Source of the DNA: DUMJ01 sp964655195
GTDB lineage: Bacteria; DUMJ01
Direction: 5' to 3'
DNA length: 22,151 nucleotides
NCBI GenBank assembly: GCA_964655195.1
Contig: CAZZLK010000125.1
Location: 1 to 22,151 of the forward strand
In this document: piece by piece, positions 1 through 8,649 of the stretch
Layout: every line of letters starts with the position of its first letter
How positions within the stretch are numbered: the first letter of the stretch is position 1
The notes under the pieces: generated by a model
The model's database searches: none
What the model saw: the letters and a program-made list of their open reading frames with translations, nothing else
Told to the model about the DNA's origin: nothing
Program-made: the position numbers and the translations under genes

Positions 1-2776
1 CCCTGGTCTTAAATATTCTTTAGAACCAAAAGAATTCAAAAAGGAGACAGAATATACGGTTGTAGAAGACAGTATTAATCAGGACTACTGGTCCTTGATC
101 TATGGAGGTATAGTATATAGAAAGAGAGGGGCCTGGGATAAAGCGGAGAAGAACTTCCTTAAAGCTTTAGAAATCTCAGATACGGCTCTTCCTCGTTACT
201 TCCTCGGTATAACCTATCTAGATGAGGGTAAGACAGACGAAGGTATTAGTGAGTTACGAAAGGTTATTGCTTCTTACCCGGAGTTTGTTAAGGCTTATGT
301 AGACCTCGGATGGAATAGATATGACAAAGGCCTATATGAAGAAGCCATACAACTGTTCAGAGAAGGATTAAAATATGGGAAGAATTATTCTCAGCTTTAT
401 GCATATCTAGCCTGGACCTACCTTATGAAGGGTTGGGTCAAGGATGCTGAGGATACTATAAAAGAGTCTTTAGAGGCAAATCCAATGCATCCACTGAGTT
501 ATTATGTGCTTGGGCTCATATACGAGAGAAGAGGGTGGTATAGTGACGCAGTTACTGTATACAAGAAGTTATTAGATATCAACAAGACCTTTTATAGTGC
601 CTTCAGAAATCTGAGGTCTATATACAATAACAGCGGCAATTACGATGAAGCGATCTCAATGATAAAGGAGAGGCTTGAGAGAGAACCATCCAATATTGTC
701 CTTTATTTAGACCTTGCTGACCTTTATATGAGGTCCAAGATGTTCAGTGAAGCTATTCTCATTTTAGAAAGGGCTAATGAGATATCCCCATATTATCCAG
801 AGATATATGAGTATCTTGGAAACCTATACTACGAGTTAGAACATAAGGAGAAGGCTATTATATACTGGGAGAAGGCTCTAGAAATAGAGCCTGGTAACAT
901 ACCTTTAAAGGACTACTTGAGTTTTCTTAAAGAGGAGACATATACACTTGCAGATGTATCTAAGCTTATTAAGGATACACCCACTCAGAAGGACTATCCT
1001 GACGCATCCGCTATAATAATTCTTGACAGTGCAGAGAGGATAGTTAGACCAGATGGTACATCTTCCTTAACTTATCATAAGGTGATCAAGATATTGAATG
1101 AGAAGGGAAGAGAGATCTACGGAGAGGTTTATATACCCTATAGCCTTCTTGGGGAGAGAGTAAAAATCCTGAGAGCCAGGACAATAAAGCCAGATGGAAC
1201 AGAGGTTGAAGCTACAGCCATACATGATGTCTCTCTGGCAGAGGGCTACCATCTGTACTCAGATGCTATGGCTAAAGTGATATCTATGCCAGCTCTTGAG
1301 AATAACGCGATAATAGAGTATGCATATACTATAGATGACCTTGGAAGGGGACCTCTTGGTAAGCATTTTCAGGATGAATTCCTGTTTCAAGACTTTGATC
1401 CTATGATGATCTCCAGATATACTCTGGTGATCCCTAAAGGTATGAATATCTACTATAAGATGTACAATGGAGAGTTAGAACCTCAGATAGAGGAGAAGGG
1501 AAGTACTGTTATATATACCTGGGAGATGAGAGATATTCCTCAGATTATTCAGGAAAATTATATGCCTCCTCTGGCAGATGTGGCCCCCAGGTTAGAGATA
1601 ACTACTTTTAAGGATTGGCAGGAGGTAGCAAGCTGGTACTACGATATAGCCAATCCAAAGACAAAGTCCGACGAGGCTATAAAGGCAAAGGTAACTGAAC
1701 TCACCAGAGACAAAAAGACCCTAGAAGATAAGGCTAAAGCGATATACTATTTTGTTGCCAATGATATAAGGTATGTCGGTTTAGAATATGGTATAAGAGG
1801 ACTGATGCCGCATCAGGCAAGTGAGGTATTTAAGTACAAATACGGGGATTGTAAGGATAAGGCAACATTGCTCATATCAATGTACAGAGAGATAGGTATT
1901 CCTGCCTATTATGTCCTTGTAAGAACCAGATATAGAGGCTCTTTGCCATTAGACTCCCCTGGCTTCCAGTTTGACCATGCAATATGTGCGATAAAACTTA
2001 ATGGTAAACTCTATTTCCTTGATGGAACAGCAGAAGATACACGTTTTGGTTATATCCCTTCTATGGACCAGGGGACAAAGGCCCTTTTGATCGATGAGGG
2101 AAAACCCGTACTGGTGGATATTCCTATAGACAAACCCGAGGATAATGAGAAGACCAGAAACATAGAAGTTACTCTTTTAAAAGATGGTGGTATAAAAGGT
2201 ACAGCATATGTAACATTCAAGGGCTATTACGATACATATCTTAGAAGTGTGTGGAAGACGGCAGCAGATAGACAGATAAGAGAGGATTTAGAATGGTCTT
2301 TAAGAGCTCTTGTTCCAAATGCAACTCTTGAAGGTTACCAACTCTCAAATCTTAGGGACTTGGATGCGGATGTATGGGAGAGATACTCGTTCAGTGCTCC
2401 GGGTTATGCTCAAGTTGTCCAGAATACCATCTCGTTCTTACCGTCAATTATGGAGAGGCTGGAGACAAGCGAGTTCGTGGCTAAGAAGGAGAGGAATTAT
2501 CCAATTAACTACTGGGCTCCATATACCACCAGAGATATAGTTACGTATAAGCTTCCTGACGGCTCTAAGATTATACATCTACCTGACGATTTGGTCTTGG
2601 ATAAGCCCTTTGCCTATTATAGTATGAAATTCTCTCTCAGTGGGAATATACTGAAGGTAGAAAGGGTCTTTCAAATTAGAACTGTGCTCATTGAGCCCAA
2701 GGATTATCCAGAGTACAAATCCTTTATAGAGAGTATTGTATCTAAAGATAGGGAAAGGGTGGTAATAGGCCTTTAG
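1..2776 (+). CDS. TPR-repeat / DUF3857 / transglutaminase-like protein (5' partial)
   Basis: The reading frame is open to the left edge (phase starting at base 2), so the true start lies outside the window. The TTG at 95 is only the first start-like codon and has no convincing ribosome site. Residues below count from that TTG. Residues 1-280 are tandem TPR helices of about 34 residues with the usual W/Y-G-Y-A pattern (for example around YVDLGWNRYDKGLYEEAIQL). Residues 310-500 match a DUF3857-type beta domain. Residues 530-650 form a transglutaminase-like core with GDCKDKA (Cys586), FDHA (His628) and FLDG (Asp643), so the cysteine-protease-like triad is intact. The C-terminal 200 residues are a beta-rich DUF3858-like region. 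Such proteins usually sit at the cell surface or periplasm and their substrates are unknown. It is 12 nt upstream of secA and probably cotranscribed. The architecture is clear, the function is not. Confidence 0.85.
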   Translation, partial: PGLKYSLEPKEFKKETEYTVVEDSINQDYWSLIYGGIVYRKRGAWDKAEKNFLKALEISDTALPRYFLGITYLDEGKTDEGISELRKVIASYPEFVKAYVDLGWNRYDKGLYEEAIQLFREGLKYGKNYSQLYAYLAWTYLMKGWVKDAEDTIKESLEANPMHPLSYYVLGLIYERRGWYSDAVTVYKKLLDINKTFYSAFRNLRSIYNNSGNYDEAISMIKERLEREPSNIVLYLDLADLYMRSKMFSEAILILERANEISPYYPEIYEYLGNLYYELEHKEKAIIYWEKALEIEPGNIPLKDYLSFLKEETYTLADVSKLIKDTPTQKDYPDASAIIILDSAERIVRPDGTSSLTYHKVIKILNEKGREIYGEVYIPYSLLGERVKILRARTIKPDGTEVEATAIHDVSLAEGYHLYSDAMAKVISMPALENNAIIEYAYTIDDLGRGPLGKHFQDEFLFQDFDPMMISRYTLVIPKGMNIYYKMYNGELEPQIEEKGSTVIYTWEMRDIPQIIQENYMPPLADVAPRLEITTFKDWQEVASWYYDIANPKTKSDEAIKAKVTELTRDKKTLEDKAKAIYYFVANDIRYVGLEYGIRGLMPHQASEVFKYKYGDCKDKATLLISMYREIGIPAYYVLVRTRYRGSLPLDSPGFQFDHAICAIKLNGKLYFLDGTAEDTRFGYIPSMDQGTKALLIDEGKPVLVDIPIDKPEDNEKTRNIEVTLLKDGGIKGTAYVTFKGYYDTYLRSVWKTAADRQIREDLEWSLRALVPNATLEGYQLSNLRDLDADVWERYSFSAPGYAQVVQNTISFLPSIMERLETSEFVAKKERNYPINYWAPYTTRDIVTYKLPDGSKIIHLPDDLVLDKPFAYYSMKFSLSGNILKVERVFQIRTVLIEPKDYPEYKSFIESIVSKDRERVVIGL

Positions 2777-2782
2777 AAGGAG
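2777..2782 (+). promoter_or_regulatory. Ribosome binding site of secA
   Basis: AAGGAG lies directly after the stop codon of the upstream gene and 6 nt before the ATG at 2789. This fixes the secA start and implies translation from the same transcript. Confidence 0.75.
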
Positions 2783-2788
2783 TTAATT

Positions 2789-5350
2789 ATGTTTAAACTT
2801 TTAGAAAAGATTATTGGTAGAGGTTCTGACAGAGAACTGAGGAAATACTGGCACATAGTTGAAAGGATAAATGAACTTGAGCCAGAGATATCTAGACTTT
2901 CCGACGATGAATTGGCACAAAAGACTTTAGAATTTAAAGAAAAACTAAGGCAGGGGGCTACGCTTGATGATATAATGATCCCTGCATTTGCTGTAGTAAG
3001 GGAAGTAGCCAAGAGAAAGGTTAATATGAGGCCATTTGATGTTCAACTTATAGGGGCTATCGTGCTTCACGAGGGAAAGATAGCTGAGATGAAGACAGGT
3101 GAAGGAAAGACTCTTGTAGCTACTATGCCTGCCTACCTGAATGCACTGACAGGAGAGGGAGTCCACATAGTCACAGTAAACGATTATCTGGCTAAGAGAG
3201 ACAGGTACTGGATGGGTCCCATTTATGAATCTTTGGGGCTTACAGTTGGACTCTTACAACATGACTCTACACCTGCTGAGAGACGAATTGCATATAATGC
3301 CGATATTACTTATGGAACAAATACTGAATTCGGCTTTGATTATCTTAGAGATAATATGGCTCTAAGTAAAGATGAACTGGTTCAGAGGGATTTTAATTAT
3401 GCTATAGTAGACGAGGTTGACAGTATCCTTATAGATGAAGCCAGGACTCCACTTATAATCTCAGGTGTAGCAGAAAAACCTACTCGTCTCTATTACCAGT
3501 TTGCTCATATAGTCAGGAGCCTGGTAAGGGATGTTGATTATACGGTGGATGAAAAGCTTAAGAGTGTTACCCTTACAGATGCAGGGGCTAGAAAAGTAGA
3601 GAAGATACTTGGAATAGAGAATATATATGCGGTTAGCGATGTAGATTATCTCTCCTATCTTATGGCAGCACTGAAAGCCAAGGAGCTATTTAAGAAAGAC
3701 GTGGACTATATAGTGAAGGACGGAGAGGTAATTATAGTGGATGAGTTTACGGGTAGACTTATGTACGGAAGAAGGTATAGTGATGGTATACATCAAGCTA
3801 TAGAGGCTAAAGAAGGACTTAAGATAAGACAGGAGGCTCAGACTTTAGCAACCATAACTCTGCAGAACTACTTTAGAATGTATAAAAAACTTGCAGGTAT
3901 GACTGGAACTGCAGCAACCGAGGCTGATGAATTTCTAAAGATATACGGTTTGGAGGTTGTTGTCATACCTACGCATAAACCTATGATAAGAATAGATTAT
4001 CCAGATGCAGTATATAAGACGGAGAAGGCTAAATTCAAGGCGATAATCAAAGAGATATCAGAACTGTATAAGATAGGCAGACCTGTACTTGTAGGAACCC
4101 GTTCTATAGAGAAGTCAGAGCTTCTCAGCAGTATGCTTAAAAAGTTGGGGATACCACATCAGGTATTAAATGCAAAGTACCATGAGAAAGAGGCAGAGAT
4201 AATAGCCAAAGCTGGACAGAAGGGCAGTGTAACTATAGCTACAAATATGGCAGGGGGGGGGGGGGGACTTGTTCTTTGGGGGGGGGGGGGGGGGAGTTGG
4301 GGGGCTCTCCACAATAGGGCAGGTGGAGGTGTTGGCATTGGCATGGGAGAAGGTGTGGCTGAACTCGGAGGGCTTCACATCATAGGCACAGAGAGGCATG
4401 AATCCAGAAGGATAGATAATCAGCTACGTGGTAGGGCTGGAAGACAGGGAGACCCAGGCTCTTCAAGATTTTACGTATCTCTAGAAGATGAACTGATGAG
4501 ACTATTCGGTTCAGAAAAAATAAAGGGTATTATGGATAAGCTAGGGGTAGACGAGGATCAGCCAATAGAACACCCTATCATCTCTAAGGCTATAGAGAGC
4601 GCCCAGAAGAAGGTAGAATCTTATCATTTCGATATAAGAAAACACCTACTGGAGTACGACGATGTAATGGAGACTCAGAGAAGAGTAATATATCAGGAAC
4701 GAAAGAAGATACTTACCAGAGAAAACCTGAAGGATTCTGTCCTTTCTATTATAAATGATTATTTAACAGAGGTTGCTGAGACATACATACCCAAGAATCA
4801 ACCAGGTGTGTGGGATCTAGAGGGATTTGTGAGCGAGTTGAAGAATACATTTAACATAGATATAGATATCCAGAAGATAAAAGAGTGGACTTATGATGAG
4901 ATCCTCTCTCTGTGTAAAGAGAGAATAAGTAATCGCTACGAAGAGAAGGAAAGAGAGATCGGACCAGAGTTATTGAGACAGGCAGAAAAATTTATTATGT
5001 TAAGAGTTGTTGATACCCACTGGGTGGAACATCTGGAGAATATGGACTTTTTAAAGGAAGGGATAGGACTAAGGGCATACGGTCAGAGGGAACCTCTGAT
5101 AGAATATAAGAAAGAGGCATATGAAATGTTTCAAGATATGCTCTCAAGTATACGAAGGGATATATCTAGATTCCTTATGAGACTGGAGATTAGGCCGGAA
5201 AAGATAGAGAATAAACCTGTAGCAGTTATTTCTCAATCCCAAGGTAATACTGCGAGGAAACCTCTGAAGACAAAGAAGATAGGTAGGAATGACCCTTGTC
5301 CTTGTGGAAGTGGAAAGAAGTACAAGTATTGTTGTGGAAGGGATGAGTGA
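2789..5350 (+). CDS. secA: SecA preprotein translocase ATPase (with a corrupted motor motif)
   Basis: SecA is the motor that drives unfolded preproteins through SecYEG at the cytoplasmic membrane. Visible landmarks are the Walker A motif MKTGEGKT (K107), the DEVD box at 208-211 followed by SILIDEARTPLIISG, the C-terminal nucleotide-binding half with IIGTERHESRRIDNQLRGRAGRQGDPGS-type sequence (split here: IIGTERHESRR, then NQLRGRAGRQGDPG), the scaffold and wing region, and a C-terminal SEC-C zinc site with C837, C839, C848 and C849. The family signature NMAGRGTDI should begin at residue 487. It is instead broken by glycine-rich nonsense from two G homopolymers, and a degraded second copy of the motif follows 69 nt later. 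Removing 69 nt would give 830 residues and a normal motif. I infer an assembly error and an intact gene in the organism. Its stop codon overlaps the prfB ATG by one base (TGATG). Confidence 0.97.
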   Translation: MFKLLEKIIGRGSDRELRKYWHIVERINELEPEISRLSDDELAQKTLEFKEKLRQGATLDDIMIPAFAVVREVAKRKVNMRPFDVQLIGAIVLHEGKIAEMKTGEGKTLVATMPAYLNALTGEGVHIVTVNDYLAKRDRYWMGPIYESLGLTVGLLQHDSTPAERRIAYNADITYGTNTEFGFDYLRDNMALSKDELVQRDFNYAIVDEVDSILIDEARTPLIISGVAEKPTRLYYQFAHIVRSLVRDVDYTVDEKLKSVTLTDAGARKVEKILGIENIYAVSDVDYLSYLMAALKAKELFKKDVDYIVKDGEVIIVDEFTGRLMYGRRYSDGIHQAIEAKEGLKIRQEAQTLATITLQNYFRMYKKLAGMTGTAATEADEFLKIYGLEVVVIPTHKPMIRIDYPDAVYKTEKAKFKAIIKEISELYKIGRPVLVGTRSIEKSELLSSMLKKLGIPHQVLNAKYHEKEAEIIAKAGQKGSVTIATNMAGGGGGLVLWGGGGGSWGALHNRAGGGVGIGMGEGVAELGGLHIIGTERHESRRIDNQLRGRAGRQGDPGSSRFYVSLEDELMRLFGSEKIKGIMDKLGVDEDQPIEHPIISKAIESAQKKVESYHFDIRKHLLEYDDVMETQRRVIYQERKKILTRENLKDSVLSIINDYLTEVAETYIPKNQPGVWDLEGFVSELKNTFNIDIDIQKIKEWTYDEILSLCKERISNRYEEKEREIGPELLRQAEKFIMLRVVDTHWVEHLENMDFLKEGIGLRAYGQREPLIEYKKEAYEMFQDMLSSIRRDISRFLMRLEIRPEKIENKPVAVISQSQGNTARKPLKTKKIGRNDPCPCGSGKKYKYCCGRDE
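4247..4336 (+). other. Poly-G artefact with duplicated SecA motif
   Basis: There are G runs of 14 (4253-4266) and 17 (4278-4294) plus a run of six (4299-4304). The motif start ATGGCAGG at 4247 recurs in mutated form, AGGGCAGG, at 4316. The offset is exactly 69 nt, so the frame survives. The second copy reads AGGGVGIGMGEGVAELGG, which matches the expected AGRGTDI(V/L)(M/L)GEGVAELGG with changes mostly to G. The pattern is that of two low-quality read ends joined without collapsing their overlap. Confidence 0.8.
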
Positions 5351-6433
5351 TGAAAAAAGAGATAGCCGAACTAGAAAAGAGATACCTAGAATTAGGTGAT
5401 TATCTTTGACAGGCAAGGCATAAAACTATCAAGCCTGGAAGAGGAGGTTCAGAGAGAGGACTTCTGGAGCGATCCTAAGGAGGCACAGAGAGTTCTATCT
5501 GAACTCAGTAAAATAAGAAAACTTGTAGAAAAGGGTAGAAAGATTGCTGAAATCTTAAGTTCATTGAAAGAATTTTCAGAATTATTAGAAGAGGACGAGA
5601 GTATAGAGAGAGAACTGAGAGCAGAAATGGAAGAGGCAGAGAGATTATTAGAAGAGCTGGAACTACAGACACTCTTTACAGATGAATATGACAGTTATAA
5701 TGCTGTTGTTACCATCCATGCTGGAGCAGGAGGAGTCGATGCCCAGGATTGGGCTGAGATGCTTTTGAGGATGTATATGAGATGGGCAGAAAGGAATAAC
5801 TTTGATCTAGAGATAGTAGATACATCCTTTGGGGAAGAGGCTGGTATAAAGAGTGCTACCTTTATAGTCAAGGGAGACTTTGCATATGGATTCTTAAAAT
5901 CAGAAAGGGGAGTTCATAGACTGGTGAGGATATCTCCTTTCGACGCTGCTCATAGGAGACATACATCTTTTGCTCTGGTAGATGTGATTCCAGATATAGG
6001 GAATGAAATAGAGATAGAAATAAAGCCTGAGGACCTGAAGATAGATACATTTAGGGCTAGTGGGCCTGGAGGCCAATATGTAAATAAAACCGAATCTGCA
6101 GTCAGAATTACCCATATACCAACAGGCATAGTCGTGGAATGTCAGAGTGAAAGGTCTCAGCATCAAAATAGGGAGACCGCTATGAGAATCCTCAAGGCTA
6201 AGTTATTTGCCCTAGAAAGAGAAAAGAGGGAGAAAGAATTACAGGCTCTTAAAGGGGAGAGAAAGGATATAGCCTGGGGTAATCAGATCCGTTCTTACGT
6301 CTTACATCCATATACCTTGGTTAAGGATCACAGAACAGGGGTAGAGGTAGGCAATATTCAGGCAGTTTTAGATGGAGATATAGATGTCTTCATATCTTCT
6401 TATCTTAAAGGTATGATACTTAAAGTAAAATAG
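5350..6433 (+). CDS. prfB: Peptide chain release factor 2, expressed through a +1 programmed frameshift
   Basis: RF2 releases finished peptides at UGA and UAA codons. The gene starts at ATG 5350, preceded by AAGGGA at 5338-5343. It runs for 19 codons (MKKEIAELEKRYLELGDYL) to an in-frame TGA at 5407. A +1 shift on CTT then gives GAC at 5408 and an uninterrupted frame (DRQGIKLSSLEEE) to 6433. The assembled protein is 360 residues, close to the usual 365. The SPF stop-codon recognition tripeptide is at 195-197 and the GGQ catalytic tripeptide at 240-242, both offset by ten from the E. coli RF2 positions. Its start overlaps the secA stop by one base, and mltG follows immediately. The downstream frame also contains a GTG at 5396 that would give a 345-residue product, but that start is an artefact of ignoring the frameshift. 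Confidence 0.96.
5394..5410 (+). promoter_or_regulatory. RF2 programmed +1 frameshift site
   Basis: The site has three classic parts: an internal Shine-Dalgarno-like AGGTGA (from 5394), the slippery CTT (5404-5406), and the TGA stop followed by C (5407-5410). The AGG-to-CTT distance is 10 nt against 9 in E. coli. When RF2 is scarce the ribosome stalls at TGA, slips +1 and makes more RF2. This is the well-known autoregulatory circuit. Confidence 0.95.
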
Positions 6434-7402
6434 GTGATGAATAGGGCATTAACTTTATGCTTATTAGTTATGCTCTGTATGGTTCTGTTTTTCTCTTTTT
6501 TGATCTATCCCCCATTACCATACAGAGGGACGGAGAGTATAGTTATAAAGCCTGGGATGAGTGCAAGGGAAATCGGTATACTTCTCAAGGAGAAGGGTCT
6601 CATATCTTCTATAAATGTCTTTCTATATGCGATCAAATTAAAGGGGGATAGTGATAAAAGGTTTATCCCTGGCACCTTCGATATCCCCAGAGGCCTCAGA
6701 TTAGATCTATTACTTGAGTATTTGCTTAAAGCAAAGCCAAAGACTGTATGGGTGACTATCCCTGAAGGCTTTAACTCTATGGAGATAGCAGAGAGACTTT
6801 CCAGTAGCGGAGTTATATCTGCCGATAAGTTTTTAGAATCTCTCCATAAGAGAGTCGAAGGAGATTATCCTACTTTTATCCAGCCACCGTATGAAGGTTT
6901 CCTCTTTCCAGATACTTATGAGTTTTTCTTGAATAGTTCTCCTGAGATGGTCATAAAAAGGTTCTTGGACAGGTTTGTAGAGGTATTGCCTGAAGATTTT
7001 GAAGAGAAAGCCAGGAATTTGGGTCTTACTCCTAGAGAGGCGATAATCCTTGCCTCTCTTATAGAGAAGGAGGCTCAGATAGACAGTGAAAGGCCCATTA
7101 TAGCTCAGGTCTTACTCAAAAGGCTCAAGCTCGGAATGAAACTCCAGTGTGACGCAACAGTGCAGTATGCTCTTGGTAGATCTAAGCCTATATTAAGTTA
7201 TAAAGACCTGGAAGTTGATTCTCCTTATAATACTTATCTACACTATGGACTTCCACCAGGACCAATATGTAATCCTGGACTTTCATCTATAGTATCTGCA
7301 GTAAACCCTGCCAAGACAGATTATCTTTTCTATTTTACAAAAGGTAACGGAACTCATATATTCTCTAGAACATACGAGGAGCATTTATTAAGACAGAGAT
7401 GA
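6434..7402 (+). CDS. mltG: Endolytic murein transglycosylase MltG (YceG family)
   Basis: MltG cuts nascent glycan strands in peptidoglycan at the outer face of the inner membrane and so limits strand length. A single N-terminal membrane segment (about residues 7-27) is followed by a LysM-like domain (GTESIVIKPGMSAREIGILL) and the YceG catalytic domain. The catalytic Glu is E211 in LIEKEAQ. The family signatures CDATVQYALG, SPYNTYLHYGLPPGPICNPG and AVNPAKTDYLFYF are all present. At 322 residues the length is normal. The start is GTG 6434 or ATG 6437, both within 3 nt of the prfB stop with no strong ribosome site, so expression is probably coupled to RF2 translation. The stop codon overlaps the next start by ATGA. 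Confidence 0.95.
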   Translation: MMNRALTLCLLVMLCMVLFFSFLIYPPLPYRGTESIVIKPGMSAREIGILLKEKGLISSINVFLYAIKLKGDSDKRFIPGTFDIPRGLRLDLLLEYLLKAKPKTVWVTIPEGFNSMEIAERLSSSGVISADKFLESLHKRVEGDYPTFIQPPYEGFLFPDTYEFFLNSSPEMVIKRFLDRFVEVLPEDFEEKARNLGLTPREAIILASLIEKEAQIDSERPIIAQVLLKRLKLGMKLQCDATVQYALGRSKPILSYKDLEVDSPYNTYLHYGLPPGPICNPGLSSIVSAVNPAKTDYLFYFTKGNGTHIFSRTYEEHLLRQR

Positions 7403-8649
7403 AAAGAATACTTCTATTGACCCTTATATTTCTATTTTTTATACGTGGCTATCTTTGGGCAGGAAATATAACTGAGAAACTCTCTTATGCAGAAACTAGA
7501 CTCCACGATATGAGAGTAGAATGGCCCAAGGGGTGGGATTTAACAGAGGTAGAAGGACTCATAAATAAGGCTAAGAATGAGTTAAAGACTGGTAAGGTTA
7601 GTAAGGCAGAAGTCTATTTAGATAGGGCTATAAATATAATGAATGCAATAGAACATAAATATAATTCTTACCCTTATTTGAACGTAAAGAATAAAGCTTT
7701 AGTAACTGATAATAGAAGACTAATAAGACTTATAGCTACTAGGACTATAAAGAATGGAATTGTGGGTTACTCCTGGGGGCAGACTGTTGCGATGAAAGGG
7801 CTTCTGGCTACAGGTAATTGGGGTTATGTGAAGGCACTTATAGATAGATATATAGAGAAAGATATACCTCCCAAAAATGTTAATGATTGTGCCACAGGTG
7901 ATGTCCTCCTGACCCTATTTGATATGTTTAAAGACGAGAGGTATTTAGAAAAGGCAAAGGAACTTGGAAACTTTGTACTTTCCTATAGAGATAGGATACC
8001 ATCCGGTGCTATAGTACATGAACCAGGAACCAAGCAAATATGGATCGACACTGTTTATATGATATGCCCCTTTATGGTAAAGTTAGGAGACCGTTACAGA
8101 GAAGAAGGACTCAGACAATTATATCTGCACATAAAGTATCTGATGAACCCTAATGTCTTTCTCTTCCACCATGCCTGGGACGAGAATACACTTTCCCTCT
8201 CTCAGCACTACTGGGCAAGAGGAAACGGATGGATGTTAGCCACCTTGGTAGAAGTAACCCCTTATGTCGAGGAAGAAGATAAGATGTACATTAGCTCTAT
8301 TATAAGAGGGATGGTTAGTACTTTGGCTAGACTACAGGATAAATCAGGACTCTGGCATACACTTATAAATATGAAAGGTACCTATCTGGAAACCTCTGGA
8401 AGTGCCCTCCTAGGGTATGGTGTATACAGGGCTATTTCACTAGGAATACTAGATGATAGTTATATAGATATGGTTAACAGGGCATTGAGTGGAATAAAGA
8501 ACAGAGTCAATGAGGATGGTGAAGTACTTGGGGTTTCCGAGGGGACAGGTCCTGGAGACTATATATACTACGCTAAGAGGAAGCTTGGAGTTTTTCCACA
8601 CGGACAGGGAGCGATGCTCCTGTTTTTAGGAGGGTTAAAGAATGAATAA
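7399..8649 (+). CDS. Secreted GH88/GH105-like (unsaturated glycuronyl hydrolase-type) protein
   Basis: An N-terminal signal peptide or anchor (about residues 1-21, hydrophobic core LLLTLIFLFFI) is followed by a short helical segment (23-85). An alpha/alpha-barrel domain then resembles YteR-type GH105 and GH88 enzymes. Supporting motifs are WIDTVYMICPF (Asp217), FHHAWDEN (257-262), YWARGNGWMLA (W272 to W278) and the late WHTLI...ETSGSALLGYGVYRAI. Known family members remove unsaturated uronyl residues from oligosaccharides made by polysaccharide lyases. Asp217 is the likely general acid by analogy only. It begins inside the mltG stop (4-nt overlap) and ends 8 nt inside the next gene, so it sits in an envelope-biogenesis operon, not a pectin-use cluster. 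The substrate may therefore be a self-made glycan. The fold assignment is fairly secure and the substrate is unknown. Confidence 0.75.
   Translation: MKRILLLTLIFLFFIRGYLWAGNITEKLSYAETRLHDMRVEWPKGWDLTEVEGLINKAKNELKTGKVSKAEVYLDRAINIMNAIEHKYNSYPYLNVKNKALVTDNRRLIRLIATRTIKNGIVGYSWGQTVAMKGLLATGNWGYVKALIDRYIEKDIPPKNVNDCATGDVLLTLFDMFKDERYLEKAKELGNFVLSYRDRIPSGAIVHEPGTKQIWIDTVYMICPFMVKLGDRYREEGLRQLYLHIKYLMNPNVFLFHHAWDENTLSLSQHYWARGNGWMLATLVEVTPYVEEEDKMYISSIIRGMVSTLARLQDKSGLWHTLINMKGTYLETSGSALLGYGVYRAISLGILDDSYIDMVNRALSGIKNRVNEDGEVLGVSEGTGPGDYIYYAKRKLGVFPHGQGAMLLFLGGLKNE

Noticed and set aside
95..97. TTG 95 as the true start of the TPR/transglutaminase gene
   Set aside because: The frame is open back to the window edge with plausible protein sequence, and no ribosome site precedes the TTG.
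4253..4304. G-rich tract as a regulatory G-quadruplex or phase-variable homopolymer
   Set aside because: It destroys an essential SecA motif and is followed by a degraded duplicate of that motif, which fits a read or assembly error much better than a functional element.
5396..6433. GTG 5396 as the start of release factor 2
   Set aside because: The first codons (MIIF) are the wrong-frame reading of the GDYL and TGA frameshift site. The ATG at 5350 with a +1 shift gives the proper RF2 N-terminus.
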